A model generated the notes under the pieces. It had not been told where the DNA came from, ran no database searches, and saw nothing but the letters and a program-made list of their open reading frames with translations. A program made the translations under genes and the position numbers. DNA of 64,000 nucleotides from Pseudoalteromonas luteoviolacea H33-S. Lineage in GTDB: Bacteria; Pseudomonadota; Gammaproteobacteria; Enterobacterales; Alteromonadaceae. The stretch lies in the NCBI RefSeq assembly GCF_001625695.1, contig NZ_AUXY01000088.1, positions 59,900 to 123,899 of the forward strand, given 5' to 3'. Below, piece by piece: positions 53,633 to 63,607 of this stretch (its first letter is position 1; each line of letters starts with the position of its first letter).

Positions 53633-54251
53633 CGATTTCATTTTTCGTGCCCAAATTCTATATTTGATGCTTGAATTAATTCAAGGTCCATAATGGGTAC
53701 GAAAAAATCATTGGTTTAGTAAATGACAATAGTATGACATTCGAAACATAAACCACACCTTAATGTCAGTTGGTGTGACTGTTTCAGCATAGTAATAGTA
53801 ACAACCTTTCATTTTTCTATTTTTATTAACATTTAATGTTGAGGTTATTTAGATTTTTTTGATAATTTAAAAATCTATTTTTGAGTAGATATTTTCCTGT
53901 TTTAAGAAATTTAAGGGTATAAAATTCTAAAAATCTTGAAAATCATGCTTCTATAATTTAAATTAAACGATATTTCTGTCTTTTAACCTGTAAATTCGTA
54001 CTCATTTTCAGGGTAATAAACAACTACGTTATGACAAGTTAGCCTTATTATAATGAGATGAAAGGGAAAGTTCTTATTGTGATTTTGTAATGAGTAGAAT
54101 TTTTATTCTATTAAAAAGATGTATACAAAAAAGATAGCTAAACGTATTTCCCCCCTCTGAAATTGATTGAAATTTAATCATGCATTATTGACATGTTTCT
54201 AATGAGTTTATTAATGTGGATGCACTTTTTATGGAATAGAGGAAAAGGAAA
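53633..54251. other. AT-rich intergenic region
   Basis: 619 nt without a credible gene or hairpin terminator. Very AT-rich, as often seen around acquired DNA. It ends in AGGAAAAGGAAA before ATG 54252. Confidence 0.5.
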
Positions 54252-54773
54252 ATGACAATAAAAGTCAGTACATATCTTTCTGCAATCGTAACGTCTAGCG
54301 TATTATTTGCTGGGGCTGCAAATGCTCAACTAGGTGCTTTACCTTCGATAAATGGTGTACAAGCGCCTTTTAAAAGTGAAGTAATAGAAGAGCAAGCGGC
54401 TGAACCAATAAATATTAGCGGTGGCGCGTATGCAAGCAATGGCAACGCACCATCTCTATACAACACTGGTCGATACTCATTCTTAAACTTGCCAGTAGTT
54501 GGTGCTGTATCATCGAGTGCCAAAATTACAGTAGTAAACTATTACTACAACTATTCATATTTACCAAGCGGCATGCGCGCGTACCTCTGCTGGAATAGCA
54601 CCTCAACTTGTGCGGACGTGACTGGTCGTAGATCTGGACGTTTAGAACAATTTAGAAACAAAGCTGCAAATAAACCATTTTTCTTCGCATTTGGCGTAGC
54701 TGGAAACGGTAGTGCACTGTCACCTCCAGCCTACGGTGGAAATAGTCAAGTAATAGTAAATTACAGCTTTTAA
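54252..54773 (+). CDS. secreted hypothetical protein
   Basis: A 173-aa protein with a signal peptide (VTSSVLFAGAANAQ). The mature part includes VVNYYYNYSYLPSGMRAYLC and CWNSTSTCADVTGRRSG, where two nearby cysteines may form a disulfide, and aromatic-rich strands to the end (VIVNYSF). A strong Shine-Dalgarno precedes the ATG. Similar short secreted proteins occur near surface or biofilm genes, but no family is assigned. Confidence 0.65.
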   Translation: MTIKVSTYLSAIVTSSVLFAGAANAQLGALPSINGVQAPFKSEVIEEQAAEPINISGGAYASNGNAPSLYNTGRYSFLNLPVVGAVSSSAKITVVNYYYNYSYLPSGMRAYLCWNSTSTCADVTGRRSGRLEQFRNKAANKPFFFAFGVAGNGSALSPPAYGGNSQVIVNYSF

Positions 54774-54796
54774 ACCTTTGATATAAAGGTTTTAGC

Positions 54797-55282
54797 CTAA
54801 GCATGAGTGTCTACTGCTAACATACCTGCTTTAACTTGGTAATCTAGTGGTAGCGCTCTATTAAAATCCATAATCCGATTGAAAATCTCAGCATCAGTAG
54901 CGCCTTCATTTTTCATTTTGTTATATATTTCGATACGCTGCTCTGTAACTACAGCTGCTTCTTTATCAAATTCATCTGATTTGCTTGCCCACTTTGTAAA
55001 CGCCTCAACATCGTTTAGCGGTGGCGCTTCATTAAGGTTAATCATCATTTTATTAGGGATAAATGTCACAGCTTCTGCTATCTCAGCTGCAAAAGAGGGG
55101 TCTGATTCTACTTTTTCTCTAAATCCTTCCCATGCAAGCTTTCTTTGTGGCTCATTTGAAGACTGTTCCGTTTTATCTGTTTGTGTAGAAGCTTGAGTAG
55201 ACTCTTTATTGCTAACAGCTTGTGTTTGCTGGTACTGGGAAGCCGCATTCGTTACTTGGTATGGGTTCGAGTTTAAAATCAT
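54797..55282 (-). CDS. hypothetical protein with Q/T-rich N-terminus
   Basis: A 161-aa protein. The first 50 residues are rich in Gln, Thr and Ser (SQYQQTQAVSNKESTQASTQ), then an acidic helical domain with FREKVESDPSFAAEIAEAVTF and a Pro-containing middle (NEAPPLNDVEAF). AAGGAGA precedes the ATG. It is convergent with the secreted gene. Unknown family. Confidence 0.6.
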   Translation of the reverse strand: MILNSNPYQVTNAASQYQQTQAVSNKESTQASTQTDKTEQSSNEPQRKLAWEGFREKVESDPSFAAEIAEAVTFIPNKMMINLNEAPPLNDVEAFTKWASKSDEFDKEAAVVTEQRIEIYNKMKNEGATDAEIFNRIMDFNRALPLDYQVKAGMLAVDTHA

Positions 55283-55975
55283 GACTTATCTCCTTATCTC
55301 AGTAACAAATACTTAGCAAGTAACAGGCCAATCGAAGAAATAAAAAATTTACATAAAATACAATGTGTAACATAAAGCAAAAATTAGCATGGCGACAAGT
55401 TGCCGCTTTTTCGAGCGCCAAGGCTGAGCATTGCCGCTTAATTTCAGATATGCTGGTTAACAGTTTGCAGAGTACGATGAAGTTCTTTTCCATGTCCCAG
55501 AAGCGCTGCCACTTCAACCACTGATTTGTGTATAAATAATGTCTGAGGTACCAGATGAGTCAGATCAACACCAGTATAAATTTGCTTATTGAGGTAGCAA
55601 GAGAGAAAGTAGTAAGTTGGTCGATTATAGATTTTCTGAACCAAGCGCCTTTTTGAGCGAATGACTGTTTTCACAGCACAGTTTACAGGTTACTTTTCAT
55701 CAAAGACTTTTTTCATGCCTAAAAAGAAGGTGTCGTTGAAGTATTTACATCTTATATTGCGCAAGAGCAAAACATAGCTAAAAATCGTGCTAACCTTTTT
55801 GTTTATTTCTTTTATTGCAGTACATCTTTCAAAATAGTTTTGCAACCAATGCCTTATCACAAACTATAAATTGAGAAATTTCAGACGATGCGAGATAGTT
55901 AGAGTATAAGGTTATAGAAGAGCATGAAGCTAATATTAGCCAACCTGTATAGCTGGTTGGCTAATAATTAAAAGA
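55283..55975. other. intergenic region with only small overlapping open frames
   Basis: Two overlapping minus-strand frames of about 75 codons exist (within 55299-55674), but they lack Shine-Dalgarno sites and recognisable families, so no gene is called. They could be degraded coding DNA. The hairpin at 55936-55964 ends the next gene. Confidence 0.4.
55936..55964 (-). terminator. hairpin terminator of the 530-aa gene
   Basis: ttagccaacc/ggttggctaa stem of 10 bp with a 9-nt loop, 12 nt beyond the stop. The U tract is weak. Confidence 0.6.
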
Positions 55976-57568
55976 TTAGATAATAGCGTCTAGCTTATTC
56001 AGGTGAGTTTTAATCTGCTCTCTATCTTCGTTAATGCCATCAATAGAAACAGATATTTTGTTTAAAACATCACGGCGATTATCAATGTTTTTGTTGTAAA
56101 GGTTGCAAAAAATATTTCTTTTATAGAAGTAATATATTACGTAAGGTATCAATGCTAATGCAGGAAATAATGACCAGTCTGATTGATAAGAAAGTACAGC
56201 AATCGCGACTAAAACACACATACCAATTAACTTAAAGATGGCTGAGAGCATTTTTTCACATTTTGTATCTTCGTATTCCATAAATGATTTTTCAGAGTCC
56301 CAAGTGTGCTTATCTATATTTGAAAAATATTCTAAAGAATAAATTTCTTTTCCGGATTCAAATACAGCATGTGAGTCAGCAAAAATTACCCAATCACCTA
56401 TATCTAGGTTACTTAACATTTTTTCAGGTAAACGCTGTGTAAGTACTTTCCCTGATAGGCTTTCTAAAACTGCATGACCGACCATATTTGCACTTCGAGT
56501 TTCATGGGTATGGGTATCAATAACTTGAACATAATCAACAGATTTTTCTTTTACCCACTGACCGTCAATATAATGTGTTTCCGTGTTGTAAACTTTTTCT
56601 GTTGAATAAGTTTTCTCCTCATATTTGCCTTTATTAACATTAACTTTTCTATTAGTATCAATGACCTTAGCAACATGAAGCCTACAATAGACATCTGCTT
56701 TATAGTTTGAATCATACATACAGTTGTGTTCATATGTCTCTGTGTACTCTTTGACATACATAGAGGCAAGTCTTTCTTGCTCTTTTCGCTTTTTATCTAC
56801 TAATGCTTGGGCAGCCTGAGACTGTTCTACACATAGTTCGCTATTTACCTTTTCAACAGAAGGAGAATTTTGAAGGGGTTGTTGTGTGCGTGCAGCTTGC
56901 CCAAGTAAGTCTGATAAATTATCCAAATTGCCTAAAACAAGCTTATAAGCCGACTTTTCTTTATTGTACGATTTAAACGAAAATAGACATTCGATTAGAA
57001 AAACAATAGGAGTCAGAATCATTCCATACATAATAAAATCATGATTTTGCTCGAAAAATGCAAAAAGCATTAAGAGAAGTCCAAAAGTGAAAAAACGAGG
57101 CTTACTCCATCCTGGGTGAGGGTAAGCTGTGTTATTCATTATCCACTGGTTTGATTTTTTACCATGAACCACGGTTACCTCTGCGATAGAGTTGTTTGTG
57201 ACTAAGTTTCTGGCCTCTGAGGAAACGATATCGTATGTTAATTGTGTATCGAGAAAGGATATTAGGCTAATTAAGTCGCCTTTTTTTAGGTTTTGGAGTA
57301 AATCAGATTCACTAGATATTGAGGTTTGTATGATGTTGCCGTTTTCATCTTTTACTTCAACCCACCAATATGCATAATCGAAACTTTGTGTTTTTTTCTC
57401 TTCTTTTTTATTAAATTGGCGCTTATAGTAATGTAGAGAGACGATTTCGCCTGTAATACACGCTGTATTTGGGTGAACCTCTCTAATATCATTTAAAATT
57501 TTAACTAATGATACTGCGTCATTATTAACAGTTTCTTGAATATTTTCATTTGTAATTGAATCTGACAC
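55976..57568 (-). CDS. hypothetical membrane protein with coiled coil
   Basis: A 530-aa protein starting at GTG 57568 (GGAG upstream). The N-terminal about 150 residues contain an unrecognised domain (ACITGEIVSLHYYKRQ). One hydrophobic pair follows near 160-200 (FFTFGLLLMLFAFFEQ and MILTPIVFLIECLF), then a KKRKEQERLASMY charged helix, a second beta-rich domain and a second hydrophobic pair near 455-485 (LIGMCVLVAIAVLSY). The C-terminal tail is helical. The two halves look like a duplication with similar membrane pairs. Family not recognised. Confidence 0.65.
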   Translation of the reverse strand: MSDSITNENIQETVNNDAVSLVKILNDIREVHPNTACITGEIVSLHYYKRQFNKKEEKKTQSFDYAYWWVEVKDENGNIIQTSISSESDLLQNLKKGDLISLISFLDTQLTYDIVSSEARNLVTNNSIAEVTVVHGKKSNQWIMNNTAYPHPGWSKPRFFTFGLLLMLFAFFEQNHDFIMYGMILTPIVFLIECLFSFKSYNKEKSAYKLVLGNLDNLSDLLGQAARTQQPLQNSPSVEKVNSELCVEQSQAAQALVDKKRKEQERLASMYVKEYTETYEHNCMYDSNYKADVYCRLHVAKVIDTNRKVNVNKGKYEEKTYSTEKVYNTETHYIDGQWVKEKSVDYVQVIDTHTHETRSANMVGHAVLESLSGKVLTQRLPEKMLSNLDIGDWVIFADSHAVFESGKEIYSLEYFSNIDKHTWDSEKSFMEYEDTKCEKMLSAIFKLIGMCVLVAIAVLSYQSDWSLFPALALIPYVIYYFYKRNIFCNLYNKNIDNRRDVLNKISVSIDGINEDREQIKTHLNKLDAII

Positions 57569-57760
57569 TAAAAATTAACTCCATATAATAATTATCAATG
57601 TAATCAGTTGGATGGCGACGGATTCTAGCATAGGCTAACAAAAAAGCATAAATATAAGGTTTAATTTAAATGGTATATTTAAGCCAAATCGAGACTATTA
57701 AAGTTAGTTATATTACTTAATCCGAAAATTAACTATTTAAACGAGCTAAGTTAAAAGAGT

Positions 57761-58309
57761 ATGCTGCATATCAAACACTTCAAATTAATGGCTTTGTATA
57801 ACCGCAGAATGAATGATCAACTCATTCAAGCTGCTCATACCTTAACTGACGAACAGCTAATTGAAGACAAAGGGGCATTTTTTAGCTCAATACTGGGGAC
57901 TTTTAATCACCTCATCATAGGTGACTTAATTTGGTTATTAAGATTTTCTAAGCACTCTAATCGCTATCAATCTCTTTCCGAACTCAGCGAGTTGCCTTAT
58001 CCATCTAGCCTTGATGAAATTTTGTTTAATCAGTTTGAAGATCTGATCGATGTCAGACAGCGTTTGGACCGAACAATCTTGCATTGGTTAAATAAAGAAG
58101 CTCAAGAGTGCGATTTTCACAAAACCTTGAGTTATAGCAACTCACTCGGTGAAAGAAGCACCAGGGAATTTAGTGAGTTGGTATCACATCTGTTTAATCA
58201 CCAAACTCACCACAGAGGCCAATTATCAACCTTGTTTAACCAACTTAGAATTGACATAGGCAGCACCGACTTTTTGTTAGACATACCTGATTTAAATCAA
58301 CATCGATAA
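57761..58309 (+). CDS. DinB family protein
   Basis: A 182-aa four-helix-bundle protein. The DinB metal-site histidines are visible: HLIIGD for the first, and HLFNHQTHHRGQLSTLFNQL for the second and third (H...H.xxH). Such proteins are thiol transferases or metal-dependent hydrolases in mycothiol/bacillithiol-type pathways, or of unknown role in Gram-negatives. ATG 57761 is weakly preceded by AAAAGAG. Confidence 0.8.
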   Translation: MLHIKHFKLMALYNRRMNDQLIQAAHTLTDEQLIEDKGAFFSSILGTFNHLIIGDLIWLLRFSKHSNRYQSLSELSELPYPSSLDEILFNQFEDLIDVRQRLDRTILHWLNKEAQECDFHKTLSYSNSLGERSTREFSELVSHLFNHQTHHRGQLSTLFNQLRIDIGSTDFLLDIPDLNQHR

Positions 58310-58453
58310 CAATCACAAACTTTTAAATGCAGGGAAATGCACATTGATAATCTTTTGGCTAGTATTAATAACTAAGACATATCATGGTGTAAGAGATTAA
58401 TGGTAAGTTTCTATGGTTTAAGCGATAGTGCAAGTTTATAAGGACTGTTTTAC

Positions 58454-60244
58454 GTGACAATAAAAACCAGTAACGCTCTGAATAGCTTACGCTTAAAGTT
58501 TTCTCTTGTGATCTTAATCGGCGTAGGGCTGACTTTGGTTTCCCTATTTTTTTATCACAAAGTTGAAAATCAGTGGCGTTATTATTCCAAAGATATTTAC
58601 GAAGTTTATTATTTGCATGATGACCTTGTTCAGCACTTAGGTTATGGCGGATTCATACATGACTTTAAAAACCTAGTTTTACGTAAAGACAGAGCGCGTT
58701 ATGAATCTAAGCTAAGACAGTCGATCTACGAAATTAAAACGCTCATCACAAAACTTGAAAGGTATGAGCAGTATGACAGTAAGTCACTACAAATAATAAG
58801 AGACGTAGTACTTGAATACGAACAAAACCTCACGCTGACCTTAAAACTGATTGAGCAAGGTGGCTCGAGTGAAGAAATAGACAGGGCCGTTCAAGTTGAT
58901 GACACAAACGCGCTGGCCGCACTGTCTAGGTTCCATTTAGATAGTCGAGCTAGAATAAGTAAAGAAGAACAACAGCTAAACAATAACTTTGTGATTGCTC
59001 ATACTGTCAATGTAATAAGCGTCATGATATTTATTGGGGTATTAGTTTTATACTTTTTTAGGCTAAAATCAGCCTTTGAAAAAGAGCACACCTTAACGAT
59101 AGAAGCACAGCAGGCCTCAAAAGCAAAGTCAGATTTTTTAGCCAATATGAGCCATGAAATTAGAACACCATTAAATGGTGTTATGGGTTCACTACAACAC
59201 TTGCAATCTTGTATAACTGACAAGCGTCACTTAGAAACAGTGTCTATCGCACTGTTCTCTTGTAAAAATTTACTTCGTATTATCAGTGATATACTCGATT
59301 TTTCGAAAGTTGAAGCAAACCAACTTTCTTTAGAAGTAACCGAGTTTTCAATAGAAAGCATTATTGATCCACTTGAAGCAGATTTTGCATCACAAGCAAA
59401 ACAAAAGTCTCTGTCTTTTCACATAATTCTTACAGATAAAATTAAGCACAGTATGTGGCTTGGCGACCCTGTTAGAATTAGACAAATTTTGATTAACTTG
59501 ATCTCTAACGCAGTGAAGTTTACCGAAAAAGGTTCCGTAACTGTCAATATCGATCAAGTGTAAAGTGAGGGACACAATCAACTTATTTTTGAGATAAAGG
59601 ACACCGGAATAGGTATGTCTAAACTTGGGCTAGATAACTTGTTTATGCGTTTTAAACAGGCTGACAATTCAATAACTCGAAAGTTTGGAGGAACAGGGTT
59701 AGGTATGGCTATTACGCAAAGCTTGATAGCCTTAATGGATGGCCAAATAAAGGTAAATAGCAGTGAAGGGGTAGGGACTGAGATCCGCGTTACATTACCA
59801 CTGAAAAACCTTCGACAGAAAACCTCTCGCAGCTGTATACTGAGCACTGTTCAGACATTGGCAGCCCCCAATTTGTCAAACGCTTATATCTTAGTTGCTG
59901 AAGATGATGCCATTAATATGAGAGTAATAAGTGCAATGCTTGAAAAGACAATGGCTCAATTTGATGTCGCGAAAGATGGTGTTGAAGCGGTTGAATTATA
60001 TAGAAAAAGGCTACCTGATATCATCCTGATGGATATTCAAATGCCAAAAATGAGCGGTATCGAGGCCTGTGAAATAATAAGAATTGAAAATCAAGATATA
60101 CCAATAATTGCACTTACTGCCAATGTAATGAGCACAGATATTGAAAAATATAATCAAAGCGGTTTTACATTTCATGTAGCCAAGCCCATAGATCAAACAG
60201 TTTTGTATGAATCATTAAGTAAATATTTAGGGCAGGATAATTAA
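58454..60244 (+). pseudogene. hybrid sensor histidine kinase interrupted by an in-frame TAA
   Basis: The GTG at 58454 (AAGGAC upstream) opens a kinase with a TM helix (about 18-35), a sensor region, a second TM (about 175-195), HisKA with NMSHEIRTPLNG (His about 235), and the N box ILINLISNAVKFTE. Translation stops at TAA 59561-59563. Without shifting frame the next codons continue with EGHNQLIFEIKDTGIGMS, GGTGLGMA, a receiver domain (AEDDAINM, LMDIQMPKMSG, AKPID) to 60244. One nonsense codon in the HATPase loop splits a 596-codon gene. A GTG or ATG restart at 59615 would make a receiver with a partial ATPase. Confidence 0.85.
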
Positions 60245-60281
60245 AAGAGTTAGAACTAGTTAGCTCCAACTCTTTATAAAT

Positions 60282-60512
60282 TTAATCACCTATTAGATTT
60301 TTATAAACTGACGCAACCATAGGGTTGTTTTCGCCTACCTTCTTTGTCCAATAAATTGTGAGTTGTGTTACAACGACAGCAAAACACAGAGCGCTCACTT
60401 CAAGGAATGTAAAAGGAGAGAATGACATCACAAGTGCTGTATTAGCCCAACAAAAAATACATAACACCCAAGCTACAACCAATTTTTTTTCATTTATATT
60501 CAATGATTTCAT
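60282..60512 (-). CDS. small membrane protein
   Basis: A 76-aa protein starting at ATG 60512 (AGAGG upstream), rather than the open frame to 60614. Two hydrophobic segments (VAWVLCIFCWANTALVM and FLEVSALCFAVVVTQLTIYW). It lies 19 nt downstream of a similar-sized membrane gene, so the two are probably one transcript. Confidence 0.6.
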   Translation of the reverse strand: MKSLNINEKKLVVAWVLCIFCWANTALVMSFSPFTFLEVSALCFAVVVTQLTIYWTKKVGENNPMVASVYKNLIGD

Positions 60513-60531
60513 ATTTAGAACCTCTAATAGA

Positions 60532-60810
60532 TTAATTGCTAAGATCACGCTGACCAGTGAGTTTGTTTTTAATCGCACGTATAATTGCTTTTCTGCCGTC
60601 AACAACAGCAACACCTAACACGGCAGCAGTACACCATATTGCTAATTCAGTTATGATTGCTGCAATTGTAACTGCGGTGATATGCATACTTTTAGTCTCA
60701 GTACTAAAAAGTACAGCAAACATAGCGAACCAGCTTAAAGTAACGACAAGCCAAATTGTTCTTAGTACGCGCTTTTTATTCATATGTTGTAACTTTTTCA
60801 AAGTTTGCAT
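60532..60810 (-). CDS. small membrane protein
   Basis: A 92-aa protein with AAGGAAGC before the ATG. Two hydrophobic segments (TIWLVVTLSWFAMFAVLF and ITAVTIAAIITELAIWCTAAVLG) and a basic C-terminus. It shares general layout with the downstream gene. Function unknown; adjacent to the divergent ECF sigma factor gene. Confidence 0.6.
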   Translation of the reverse strand: MQTLKKLQHMNKKRVLRTIWLVVTLSWFAMFAVLFSTETKSMHITAVTIAAIITELAIWCTAAVLGVAVVDGRKAIIRAIKNKLTGQRDLSN

Positions 60811-61008
60811 TTTTGCTTCCTTGATAATTAAGTAAATGAGTTGTTTGATCTGGTTAGTCGTATAAAAAACAAATTCATTACAAACTTTTTAAGTTTTTTT
60901 ATTCGTTATACACTCAGCAACAATAGGAGATATAAAAAATCTAAATTTTTTGTAATGATTGCGTTTCTGTAACGACTAATAATAAAAACAACTTGGAGGC
61001 GTAGATCG

Positions 61009-61512
61009 TTGGTAAGTATCACCAAGGACACAGAGAAAGAAGCATTACTTGCGAAATTTTGGCCACAAATAAGCAGGGCAGCAGCGGGGTATGAAAATCG
61101 ACCGGCTTTATCAGATGAACTAGCACAAGAAATGGCTTTATCAGTTTGGCGTTCTTTAGAAGGGTTTAATGACCAATGCTCGCTCAATACCTATATTTAC
61201 CGTGTTATCCATAATACGGCTATTGATCATATAAGGCGACATAGTAAAATTTCTGAAGATGAACTTGATGAAGCAATGCTTTGTGAGTCGCCCACACCTG
61301 AGAAAAGCGCTTTACAAGCACAAAGGCAGAAACAATTAATTGTAGCTGTGAATCAATTACCTCTTAGCTTAAGACAAGTTATGTTGCTGAAATTAGAAGA
61401 CTTAAACAATATAGAAATGAGTGAGGTACTGGGCTTAAGTGAAGCGAATATCGGCGTTAGACTCCACAGAGCAAAAGAGCAATTATCAAAATTACTAGCG
61501 GGTATGAATTAA
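61009..61512 (+). CDS. ECF RNA polymerase sigma factor
   Basis: A 167-aa sigma-70 family factor with region 2 (about 25-90: DELAQEMALSVWRSLEGF, LNTYIYRVIHNTAIDHIRRH) and region 4 (about 110-165: LPLSLRQVMLLKLEDLNNIEMSEVLGLSEANIGVRLHRAKEQL). The linker is short, as in ECF factors. The start is TTG 61009 with TGGAGG about 9 nt upstream. The next gene begins with a TAATG overlap at the stop, so it is probably the cognate anti-sigma factor. No conserved ECF promoter motif was confirmed upstream. Confidence 0.9.
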   Translation: MVSITKDTEKEALLAKFWPQISRAAAGYENRPALSDELAQEMALSVWRSLEGFNDQCSLNTYIYRVIHNTAIDHIRRHSKISEDELDEAMLCESPTPEKSALQAQRQKQLIVAVNQLPLSLRQVMLLKLEDLNNIEMSEVLGLSEANIGVRLHRAKEQLSKLLAGMN

Positions 61513-62069
61513 TGGATAATAATGAATTTGAGCAGTTGTCATCTCTTTGGCAATCAACGGATAAAAAGCCTATGCCAAAAATGGACAAAGTACTGAAACG
61601 TCATAAAAGGCAGGATGTCATACTAAGGCTGAATTTATGTATTGAAATGCTGGCACTGATCGCGGTTAGTTATCTACTAATTACATCCGCTTTGAATGGA
61701 CTTGAGTTTATTAAACTTACCTGGATAAGCTTTGTAACTGTGTGGGCTGTTATTATTTTTATTCTGGCTAGTAGAAGTCGTTTAGATAGCTTAAAGCAAC
61801 TCAAAAGCCAAGAAATAAGTACTTCAATCGAAATCCATAAGAAACTGATTAAAAACGAAATTTATAGATGGAATTTGAACATAAAAGCAACCTGGGCTTT
61901 TATTTTAATTTTTATCATGTTTAACATAACACTTATCTACCAAAATGGTTTTGAATTGAATAACTTGCTGATTGAAGCTGTATTAATTGCAGGTCTATTA
62001 ATTTCAATTTTTTTCTTTGTTATCAAAAACAAAAAAGCCAAAGAGATTTTACATACTTTGGAACAGTAG
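61512..62069 (+). CDS. putative membrane anti-sigma factor
   Basis: A 185-aa membrane protein beginning in the TAATG of the sigma factor. A short cytosolic N-terminus (MDNNEFEQLSSLWQSTDKKPMP) precedes four hydrophobic segments (about 40-60, 68-90, 120-140, 150-170). The coupling, small size and N-terminal helix that could bind sigma point to an anti-sigma role. It lacks the His-x3-Cys-x2-Cys zinc motif of the ZAS family, so the mechanism is unknown. Confidence 0.65.
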   Translation: MDNNEFEQLSSLWQSTDKKPMPKMDKVLKRHKRQDVILRLNLCIEMLALIAVSYLLITSALNGLEFIKLTWISFVTVWAVIIFILASRSRLDSLKQLKSQEISTSIEIHKKLIKNEIYRWNLNIKATWAFILIFIMFNITLIYQNGFELNNLLIEAVLIAGLLISIFFFVIKNKKAKEILHTLEQ

Positions 62070-62205
62070 GGAAGTTACTTACAAATATGTGATTTTTAAA
62101 GTACACTTTTTAAATCTTGTTTATGATCAATCTGTAACTTACCGTCTTCCGCTTTTGATAGTCGATAACAGTTGAAGGCGGTAAGTCAAAACCAAGCTAA
62201 TCTTT

Positions 62206-62418
62206 TTAAAAATATGAGGTTAGCTTAATTACTTGAATAATTGCGACAAAAGCACCACACATAATTAAAAGATTTGCACGATTTTTAAGCTTTTCTGCCT
62301 CATCTTTTTCTTTATCCGCTAGATTTGACTTAAGTACTTTCCCTTGAAAAGCCATTCCAACTGATACTAAAAGAATAATGAATGTAATAGTTAAATCTGT
62401 CATTGATTCCGGTGACAC
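62206..62418 (-). CDS. small membrane protein
   Basis: A 70-aa protein with two hydrophobic segments (TITFIILLVSVGMAFQ and ANLLIMCGAFVAIIQVIKL) joined by a charged loop (SNLADKEKDEAEKLKN). GTG 62418 with AGAGG upstream is the likely start, ATG 62403 the alternative. Unknown family. Confidence 0.5.
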   Translation of the reverse strand: MSPESMTDLTITFIILLVSVGMAFQGKVLKSNLADKEKDEAEKLKNRANLLIMCGAFVAIIQVIKLTSYF

Positions 62419-62740
62419 TGAAAGACCTCTAATAAAATTGACGAGTTACGTTAGCCTGAGAATTTTAAAAGATCTCCCTCAATAATTAAAGGATTGAGCA
62501 ACATATTTGCCAGAGTAAGGTATCTATTATGGTTCGGTAGTAAAAGTGAAAACAAAAGACATCTCTCCATCAAATTCAGCAAAGTAGGTAATTTCACCAA
62601 TAAATACATTATGTTAAATTGCATATTTTTTTATTTATCACAGCAAGAAGGCTACGGGTTTTTAGGGGAGTCGACCTTGAGAAATGACTTATCTTGAACT
62701 AGATTATGTTCAAGATGCATCAGATCATGGAGTGACGACT

Positions 62741-63607
62741 ATGGTTAGAGATCGTTATGAAAAATGGATCGAAAAGAAAGTTACTTTAACTGTATCTGAA
62801 AACCTAAAAATTTATAAAGTGGCTTTCTGGTCATTTATTGCTGGGTTTATGTTGTTTCTAACATTGGGATTAGTCAATGAAGGGGCTATTTTTAGAACTA
62901 TAATTAAATCCCTGTATCCACCTAAAGAAATTTATAAAGATGTAGTCAATGAGTTTTTAAAAGATGAAGAGTTTAAAAACTCATTGGTTCATAAGACTGA
63001 TTATTCAAAGTTAGAAATTAAAGGTGCAAGCTTTGAAACATTTCCGCAGTTAAATGAAAAACTTCCTGAAAAAGTGTGGAATACAATGGCCAAAGGCAGT
63101 TCAGAAGATTACTCTGAATTTGTATCAAGAGATGAGTTTTTTGAGGCTCTTAAAAGTTATCATACCGAGTTAACCGAATCGTTTTTAGCGCCAAGCAATA
63201 GCAAGGTCGAGATTTTATCTAAGCTTGAAAAAGTAATGGATATTGAAATCGATGTTTTAGTTTTAATGGCTGGGGAAAATGCACATACAGCACAAACAGC
63301 TAATTGTTATAACTGGTTTGAAAATGATAGTTATCATGTCGAGCTAGTCATTCCAAAAACATATTCTGCACACGAGCTTTCTTGGTTCAGGTGCGACTTT
63401 GCTTGGCCAAAAATGTATTTAACTTTGACAGTAGATGGTACGGAATTACCAACGCCTGTAAAACTGGTTGGAGCTAGACGAAATGGAAATTCAAATAAGC
63501 CTGTGCTTTTGATTTCACAAAAAATTGCTCAAGATTTAAAGTTGCATAGCTGGGAACGTTTTCTAAGTAAGGCATATGGATCTATATCAATTAGCGAAGT
63601 TAAATAA
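62741..63607 (+). CDS. hypothetical single-pass membrane protein
   Basis: A protein of 288 aa (ATG 62741, GGAG 8 nt upstream) or 307 aa (ATG 62684, weaker site). One N-terminal TM (about 23-45, IYKVAFWSFIAGFMLFLTLGL) is followed by a large soluble domain with a helix-rich part and a C-terminal beta-rich part containing three cysteines. This predicts a cytoplasmic or periplasmic domain tethered to the inner membrane. Family not recognised. Confidence 0.6.
   Translation: MVRDRYEKWIEKKVTLTVSENLKIYKVAFWSFIAGFMLFLTLGLVNEGAIFRTIIKSLYPPKEIYKDVVNEFLKDEEFKNSLVHKTDYSKLEIKGASFETFPQLNEKLPEKVWNTMAKGSSEDYSEFVSRDEFFEALKSYHTELTESFLAPSNSKVEILSKLEKVMDIEIDVLVLMAGENAHTAQTANCYNWFENDSYHVELVIPKTYSAHELSWFRCDFAWPKMYLTLTVDGTELPTPVKLVGARRNGNSNKPVLLISQKIAQDLKLHSWERFLSKAYGSISISEVK

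Noticed and set aside
55299..55674. Two overlapping minus-strand frames of about 75 codons
   Set aside because: No Shine-Dalgarno, unusual composition and no family; they may be remnants but cannot be supported as genes.
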